The position numbers and the translations under genes are program-made. The notes beneath the pieces were generated by a model. It saw nothing but the letters and a program-made list of their open reading frames with translations. It ran no database searches and was not told the DNA's origin. This document shows positions 56,803-64,000 of a DNA stretch of 64,000 nt, piece by piece; within the stretch, counting starts at the first letter, position 1, and the number at the start of each line of letters is the position of its first letter. The stretch is from Staphylotrichum longicolle (lineage: Eukaryota > Ascomycota > Sordariomycetes > Sordariales > Chaetomiaceae), in NCBI GenBank assembly GCA_019096155.1, contig JAHCVI010000001.1, positions 9,672,001-9,736,000 of the forward strand, given 5' to 3'.

Positions 56803-58230
56803 GGTGCCAGCATTGGTTGAGGGGCGAGGTTGTCAAGATTCGGAGTTGGCGGATGAGTAGTTGCAAGACGCGGTGCAATGATATCCGTCGCGCGACAATT
56901 GCCGGCCCCACCTCGATCCTGGAACCCTGCCAGTCTGCCCACCGGGATGTTGCCGGAGCCCGATAAGTCACCTCCACTCTCTGCCATCCTGTCCGAGAGT
57001 TGGCAGGGTTGCCAAAGAACACAGAGTGAGAAGCATGGAGGAATAGCATTAACGAGCCCAACAAAAATAATAATTAAAAAAAGGATGAAATGCCTTGAAT
57101 ACATCAAATCCCAAAGTGGACAACCGTAAAAATGGAAATGGTACTTCCACGTCAAGTCCCATGTCTTTCACTCAAACCTGAGAAGCCGTCACCCACAACA
57201 CCAAGATCTCTTCACCACTCAGGTAGTTAAATTCAACTCTCTAACTAGCAACTAGATAGAACAAAGAAGTTTTAAATCAATCACCAATCAAATATACTCC
57301 TCAACGTCCACGCCCCAAGGCGCCCCGAATGCACCGCCCGCATCCACACACTTCATCATCGTCATGCATGACAGTCGTTTTTGTCTTTCAGGCCCAACGC
57401 CGTTTCTATCGCCAACAAATCTCCTGCTGCCGCCGGCTACCATAAGCATGGTGAGGAGGTGCGACAACATTTGAATGCATGCCCGCCGTATAAAAAAAAG
57501 GAAAGAAGATGAAGGGACTGAGTCAAGTAGTTGAGTCTGAAAGAAAGAAAAATCCAGGAAGTTGTCGTTTCGTTTCCCCGTCATCGTATCAAGTCGTAAC
57601 TTTTTCATGAAGCCGTCCATGATGAGGTAGGTTTTGTCGCAAAATGAGAGAGAAAGTGGTAAAAAGAGTCAAGGAAAAACCAGTGAGTGGAAAACGGTCG
57701 GTGGACAAAAAGCCAAGAAGAAAGAGAGAAATCCAAATCTCCTCAGAAACAACTCCCACTCCGAGCGAGTCTCGCGCCAACTGCTCCAGCCTACCGCACT
57801 GCCGACCGAGTCGGCAGTAGGCATATAAGCCAATAAAACGAAAAGAAAAGAAAGTTGTCAGCAGACGCCCACCGTGATATGAACAAACTCCAACATGATA
57901 TATGTTCAATCCACCAGCGGGGTATTTCCATCCGTCCATCCACATCATAAAGCTCATATCCATCAGTTTCGCCCCCCAAGAAAAATCAAGGTTCCCGTTC
58001 CGTAGTTCGTGTTTAAAACGTCGTGAACAATCATCAAAGCGTAGAAAAAGGGACATGTCGCCGATCCAGAAAATGTCGCTGTTCCGTGTTCCATCCGGGA
58101 GGTCAAAACGGTCAAACCAGCCAACAACAGCACAGCATGTACAAGAGAAGCGAACGGAGACCCCTCCCCCTGGACAGACTGATCCAGGGAGAAAAGGGTT
58201 GTAGGTGAGTGGGTGATCGCGTGGGTGTTG
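56803..58230. other. Intergenic region, no gene supported
   Basis: 1.4 kb between PER1's upstream end and the 3' end of the next minus-strand gene. Short frames only. Confidence 0.45.
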
Positions 58231-60095
58231 TTACAAGGGGGACTCGGCGCGGTGAGCCGCGTCCCGTTGCCGGAGCTCCTTGAGACGCTGGTCGATGTAG
58301 GCGAGGCGGTCGGCCAGGCTGTTGCGCGTTGGCGGCGGGCTGGCGTCGGCCGTGAACTGCTGGATCGTCGCGAAGGGGCGGCCGAGGACGCCGAGGTCGA
58401 TGCTGCCGCCCGGGTGCATGCGGTGCACACGGTGCGGGAAGCTGAAGCTGGAGCTCTCGCCTGTGAAGGGGGAGCCGAGCCGGGGTGGTGGGAGCAGCGC
58501 CGTGGCGTCGAGTTGTGCGGCTACGTTCGGCATGCTGGTGGAAGAGGTGAGGGTGGGGATCGGGGGGAATCTTGGGACGAAGAGGTCGTTGTTGAGGTTC
58601 GCTGAGGTGGGCTCCTGTGTCGAAGTCGTGGCTGCTGTGGCTGGGCGGAAACCGGGGTCAAGCCAAAGATCAGAGCCGATGCTGGGTCGCTTGCGCGGCA
58701 CACCGGACTGTGTATGCCGCCGCTTCTGAGTACCCGACCTGCTGAGACGGACGGGGGATTGGAGACCCCGCCGTGGGCCGACAGTCTGCGATTGCCTGCG
58801 CGGTATCGAGCCGGTCAAGCCAAGCGCGGCAATGAGAGAGCCAGAGGAGCTGGGTCCATAACTGCTTGCGCTGAATGGAGACCCTAGCCGACGCCGCTCC
58901 GCAAAAGAGGGCTCGCCGTCGAAGGTGGGGAGGGTTTGGCCTGCGAGCACGGGCAAGCGGACTGGCTCCGCGGGCTCGGGGTGTGATGCCGTAAGCTGAG
59001 CCAAGGGGCCGTTGGGCTGCATGCTTTCGGAGGTGCTCAAGGCAAGTGATACGGACATGTCCTGCGTCGCAAACGGGGCAGTCGGACGGGCTGGCGTCGA
59101 GCGCCGGTTCCAGTGGCGGGCGGCAGCTTGGGTGAAAGGGGTGATGCTTCGCGCCGCAAAATTGTGCTGGTTGGCCCGAGAGCTAGCTTTCAACCTGCAC
59201 AGATCGCGTAAATGCGCACGGGTAGCCGCACAGGTATGCGGCCACTGGATGAACGTGCCCGTGGTTTCTGCGGTTGGCGTAGCGCTCCCGCTCTTCGCAC
59301 CGTCGGCCAAGGTCGCTGCCTTTGACAGGGCCTTGGAGCCCTTCCAACTCCTCTTCGCCTCGCGCGCGACTCGGAGGCAGACGCCATGCGGTGGAATGCC
59401 GCTTTTCCCCATGCGAACGGGGGTCACACTGGGATCCTGGAGGTAGAGCATGAACGTGGACCACAAATGGTCGCTCATTGCCTTCGTCCACGGCGCTTTC
59501 CTCGCCTTTCCCCTGAGGTCAGTCGGACGGTGAGCTGGTGTGGTCTCGTCCGGGGTGACAAGGTAGGTGTTGTCCTGGTCTTTGGTCTCGTCACCAAAGC
59601 TGTCATGTTGATCGTCATCTGAGGCATGCGAGAAGCGGCTGAATAGCGATGCGCTGGTTTGCGTCGATCTTGACGTCGACGGCCTGCTGGATTCATAGTC
59701 GGGCTCTGGTGTTGACTCCACGCTGCTGATCGAACCAATGGTCCAGTTGGGGTACCGGGGCTGCGGAAGCGCCGCTTCGAGCTCGGGAACGGGTGTCTTG
59801 GGCGCAGACACGCCTCTCCGTCCGGGCCGGAGGAACTGCATGTCGCCCTCATCCTCGCAGCGGAATTCGGGGAAGGGGCAACGGCCGTCCATGTCATAGT
59901 CGTCGGGCGCAATCTCCGGCTCCTCGATGCTGGGTATCGGGACGTCGGCGGCAGCGACAGAGCGAGAAACTGCTGGGTGGGCGCGGCGAGCTGCGAGACA
60001 ACGCGCCTCCTCAGCTTCAAGCGCGGCCTAGGAGGCGAAGGTATCTGAGCGTCGTCCGCCTGTGCGAACGGCTCCGGTGTCTGGGGTCTCGTCAT
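58231..60095 (-). CDS. Uncharacterised conserved fungal protein, N-terminal reading frame broken once
   Basis: On the minus strand. A 5' reading frame opens at ATG 60095 (MTRPQTPEPFAQADDAQIP, then RRRVVSQLAAPTQQFL). It must jump frame at about 59955-59968 to continue as AAADVPIPSIEEPEIAPDD and the main frame down to the stop at 58231. The jump equals one missing base, with no intron signals. Total about 620 residues. The most conserved-looking block is ARKAPWTKAMSDHLWSTF, then LQDPSVTPVRMGKSGIPPHG and VCLRVAREAKRSWKG. The rest is Ser/Pro-rich, including the basic QKRRHTQSG. I do not recognise a named domain. An alternative is a start at ATG 59892 (MDGRCPFPEF) without any frameshift. Confidence 0.75.
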
Positions 60096-63000
60096 AGTCG
60101 GGACACCTGAAACCCGGGGGAGGGTCGCAGGCCCGGAATGTTGATCATCTTTTATTAGGCACTGGAATGTCGGGGCGTCATTAAGAAGTCGGGCGAGTGA
60201 CTCCGAGGGCAGTGCTAAGACACAAAGCCAATGCTCTGCAGCAATAAGAGCAGTAGGAGCACCGTCAATTGCGCGCAGGAGGCTTGATTTAAGCCAGGTT
60301 GAAGATGCGCGGGGAGATGTGCGTCGCGCAGCCCCAAATATCGCGAGCGCGTCGAGCCAAAATCAGATGGCTGGTCAGGCGCACTGTCGTCTGGGCAGAT
60401 GCAAGCACAAGAGTCGCTGAATATCGTTCCTCATAAATACGTTAAGGCGATGCTTGAGGTCGTCGCCAGGGATAAAAAAAGAAAATCGTCGTCAGAAATA
60501 CCGAGGAAGGAGACGTCAAAGGAAAACTGGTGATGATGAAACACGGTTGTCTAGTCAAGAGAAGCCGAGGGGATGGATGAGCGCAGCGCTTTCGGTGCTG
60601 TCTGTGCTGGCCGTCATGAGGTGCGTCGTGATCGTGTTAGGTATTCAAGTCGTTGAAGCACCCAAGACCCTGCGCCGAGCGCGACTGGGTCGTTAACTGG
60701 AGTCGCAAAAGAATGACTGCGCTGGGAAAGGGGGGGAGGGAAGACGGGATCGACGAGGATGGGGTGCTTTGGGGATATGTAACGGCGTTGCGGGCTCATG
60801 CAAGAAGGGAGTGGGCGAGGGTCTGGGGGTGTGTGGGCATGCAGTGGGTTGGCCTGCCCAGCCACGAGCCAGCGCCCAGAAACCAGCCGACCTGGCCCTC
60901 TCGCAGCCAAATCCCCCCACCACAAGAACCCTGGATGGATGTGCGGACCAGTGATGGAGAGCCACACACAGAGCCAGACGCGCTTCTCTGTGCTGGCCTT
61001 GAGTGGATACGGGGGATGCAGGGCCCCCTGGAGGGCACCTTGTCAGCTCAGGCTGATGAATTCCAGGGTCCCTGTTCTGCGAATCGACAGCTGCCGCAGA
61101 CGGTGGAGCAAGGGAGCTCCAGTACTTGGTGTGATGTTCGTTGACAATCCCACCACTCCACGCGTTCACAGCCGGATAAGCCCGGATGCCGGGGCTGTCG
61201 CAACGGGAGCGCCGGTGTTGGGTTGCAAGCTGCTCTCGTGAATTGTTTTCCTGCGATTCACGGGTCGCTTTCAACACAAGCAGCGATTTGGGAGTTCTCT
61301 CTGACCAACGGTATGGCAGCGCAGTGGACTGTGTCGTGCGGGCTGGCAGTGAATAGGCTGGCAGCAAACGCGTCGAGGACCGCGACAGGCTTGGGTCCAG
61401 GTTGGTCCGTTCCAGCAATGCGCGCTTCTCAAAGAGGAAATTCTAGCTCCCTGGTCGTTTCTGACCTGTGAGCTGCCGCCAGACAGACCCAGCAGCGCTC
61501 AATGCGGGCTGCGAATAGGTCCAGACAGCCACCCCAACAGGAGACGTGCAGCAAGCGATGCACCTGGGAAGCCGCCTCAGTGGTTCAAGGCGCCCCGAGA
61601 AACTCCAGGAACCCCAGGGACCGGTCGGTGGCGTGCGGGTGTGCAACGCGGGCGGTGGAGACTGGGACTTCGAAGCATCGAACAGCAGGGGGGCTTGTGG
61701 AGCAGCAATACAGAAGACCGGACCTTGTGGTTTGCGACTCGCAATTCGTGAAGTCTGTCTGCTGGCGGCACCCACAGGTCGTACGGAACTATACATGTAC
61801 AGAGCGCCAGCTCGGAGCCCCGGCTGGTCCCTGCGATCAAATGGATGCAGCTGATCGTGGTCGAGGCGGGAAAATTGAGAGGCTGGGAAGTGTTCGTGAC
61901 GCGCGAGAAAACGACGGGCCTGCAGGTTGCAAGCGAATGGAAGCTGCTGCGGGGGGTCGACTGGTTGGAATCTACGTTTAAGGGATGCAACGGAGCTTGA
62001 CCAGGTCAACATGGATCTGCAAGACGACCTCTACCCATTTCAACCAGATTGAATACAATATTCTAGCCCGAGCCCGCGGATAGCCCCAGGGCCATTTTGC
62101 GAGGCATCCTGAAAGAGAGCAGCATTCTTGTTCATGTTGCACAGTTAAGGTGCAGCATCAGGGTGACAAGGAAAGCTCGAGGTGGGGAGGGGTATGAGAC
62201 AGAGCCGGGGTCGGTGGCACATCAAGCGTGTTTTTTCGCGTTGATGGGCGCGCGGGGAGACGCGAGTTTAAGTGCCCCCACCCAATCAAATCCGGCTGGC
62301 TTCGCCAAATTCCATTCCTCTCCTCCAAGTCCTCCGTGTCACTCTTCAGGCTCATAACATTCGAAATCACTCTGGTTTAGATGGGGAAGATGAGGCCGTC
62401 CTGCCATATGCTAAACCAAAAATTGGCATCCGGAGTGGTGAAACATTTGGCTTGATGGGAGGAGTGTCTGTTCGCGGCCGTCGTCTGCAAAACCAGGTCA
62501 GAACATCTCGTCTGTGCTGCACCAGGGGACCACTGCAGTCGACATGGCGGAACACCACCTGGCGTCGCATCGCGCATGGCGCCGGCTGTCGTCCATGCTT
62601 CCAGTCCGTCCGGGGCTCTTCACCGCTCTCAATCACGATTGCAACCTTCACACACCGAGGGTGAAGACCCCTGGTCCAAAAGGGAATTTGAGCAATCAAT
62701 GCCATCTTGGCTTAGGAATACGCCGACTTGTTGTACATACCGGACGTACTCCGTACACAACACTATGTTCACCAGAGGGGGTTGACTTGAAGGGGGACCC
62801 AGCAATTGTGCCCGTGGATTCCGTCCTGAAGACAGAGGCCCCCACTCCTTGAGCTCTTCTTTCAATACACAGGAGACGGGACTTGGAAAGCAGGTCCTTG
62901 CACATGGATGTTGGAAACGGGTTCACACCACCCCAACACGGGCGTCGGTCCAGTCGAGACTTTTGACTGTCCAATTGGGATTCCATCCGAGCCAGTTCTC

Positions 63001-63653
63001 GGCTAGACGGGGATTTTGTTTGGCAGCGGCGGAGTGCTGAAGACAATCCAACCACCGTCCCGGGGCTATTTGGGGCCTTGAAGCTGGGCATCATTGAGGC
63101 CGAAATCGATGGTCGGGGAACCCTCCAAGGCCCTAACCTTATCACCCAAGCTGTCGTCATTGGCCATTTCCAAGCAGGAATTGCGGTTTCCAGAGCCTGA
63201 TTTGCTGGGCTGTTGGTAGACTAACAGCTCCAAGGCTGATTTGCCGCAGCGGAAGATAGCCGGAAATCAGCGCTGCATCTTGACAGTTGCTGTTGCCGTT
63301 CTGCAAACTGCGCCTGCCCTTTCCCCGTGTAGTGTAGTGTCCAGTCGAGCTTGCCCACGTCACGGTCCCATACCTAGGTTACCCTGTGTGATGCCTTCTT
63401 GATTTGAGCTTTGCTGCCCGCTAGGCCCAAAACTGCCTCAAAAGGTGCAGCGTTGGGCACACATGCTGTCCTGACCTTGGTCCCTCTCCCGTGTTGCAAC
63501 CCCACATCCGACACTTTCCTTCTCGCCTCCCTCGCCTTCACTGCCACCTTTGCGAACTGCCTGCCAGCGAACAACCGCCATTATTGCGATAGTACCGTCT
63601 CTCTTATTATATTTTTCAGTCTACGCGGGATCGGTCCCGGTCAAGAACTCAAA
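60096..63653. other. Long gene-free region
   Basis: 3.5 kb with no supported gene. Frames up to about 240 codons (for example 60693-61418, minus) lack domains, and their composition is not coding-like. It probably includes promoters of both flanking genes. Confidence 0.5.
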
Positions 63654-64000
63654 ATGGACGCCCTAGTTGACATCATAACCCTCGAAAACCTAGAGCGGAA
63701 GATGCCACGATGGGATCCCACCAGCTCCAACCACCTATATGCTCTCGTCGACATGGGAAGGTAAGCCAGGCCTCCTCACGGTGACCGTGGGTCATGTCCG
63801 CCGTCTCGCGCAGGGCAAGCCCACTGGTCTGACACGCCTCGCATATCTAAGCAACGGCATCCGCTTCTCCATCTCAGACCTCTCGCCTCCTCGGACTAGG
63901 ATGCTGAAGTGCGTCTATCGGGAGCGGGCTCCCATCTCGCTGTTTGACGCCCTAAGCCGGCCGTCGTTACTCTTTCCCGATGAGACGATCACGCTCGTCT
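63654..64000 (+). CDS. RTG2: Ppx/GppA-type phosphatase family protein (RTG2-like), 3' truncated
   Basis: Exon 1 is 63654..63760 and exon 2 starts at 63852 and runs off the window. The 91-nt intron has a GTAAGC donor, a TCTGAC branch-like site and a CTAAG acceptor; splicing in phase 2 creates LVDMGSNGIRFSISDL. That motif is the phosphate-binding signature of the Ppx/GppA exopolyphosphatase superfamily. In fungi the usual single member is the retrograde regulation protein Rtg2, which senses mitochondrial state and controls Rtg1/3. Only about 85 residues are visible, so the assignment to Rtg2 rather than another family member is provisional. Without the intron the second exon would be out of frame. 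Confidence 0.8.

Noticed and set aside
60693..61418. 241-codon minus-strand frame
   Set aside because: Composition is random-like, with no motif or splice support.
1..64000. Transposable element or RIP-degraded AT-rich island
   Set aside because: No transposase or reverse transcriptase fragments, no terminal repeats and no strongly AT-rich block were visible.

Overview
The window is nuclear DNA of a filamentous ascomycete. Genes are GC-rich and cut by short GT..AG introns (mostly 50-110 nt, many with a CTGAC/CTAAC-like branch site). The protein families fit Pezizomycotina, most likely Sordariomycetes and perhaps Sordariales/Chaetomiaceae; that placement is an inference from family resemblance, not a measured result. 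No rRNA, tRNA, transposon or CRISPR array could be supported.

Layout, left to right: (1) the 3' part of a secreted DOMON-cytochrome b561 membrane protein, then ATP14 (F1Fo ATP synthase subunit h); (2) a convergent SCH9-type AGC kinase with a gene-free 3.7 kb upstream of it; (3) 11.6-20 kb, a dense housekeeping block: a small conserved protein, a SUZ-domain protein, NAR1 (cytosolic Fe-S assembly), a small membrane protein, a C2H2 zinc-finger protein and RanGAP1; (4) 20.8-30 kb, an accessory stretch: a small membrane protein and a GH18 chitinase, both broken by apparent one-base frameshifts, a homopolymer-rich spacer, an F-box-like protein and a repeat-rich GPI-type cell-surface protein; (5) 31.4-39.3 kb: an EMI1-like twin CX9C protein, the inner kinetochore protein AME1 (five exons, the first only 10 nt), a decayed LicD/MNN4-like gene and a KDEL-receptor-family protein with a long acidic tail; (6) 39.8-49.5 kb: NUP159, proteasome beta-2 (PUP1) and a SEL1-repeat protein; (7) 52-60 kb: ERV46, a GNAT acetyltransferase, PER1 and an uncharacterised fungal protein; (8) a gene-free 3.5 kb, then the 5' end of a Ppx/GppA-type protein (RTG2-like) running off the right edge.

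Most genes are unrelated housekeeping functions. Loose themes are nuclear transport (RanGAP1, NUP159), ER/Golgi traffic and GPI processing (KDEL receptor family, ERV46, PER1), mitochondria and retrograde/TOR signalling (ATP14, EMI1-like, SCH9, RTG2-like), and the cell wall (chitinase, GPI protein). I found no convincing novel multi-gene system. The most noteworthy signals are a run of same-direction one-base frameshifts in otherwise well-conserved genes, the LicD-like relic with a destroyed metal site, and several uncharacterised but clearly coding genes.
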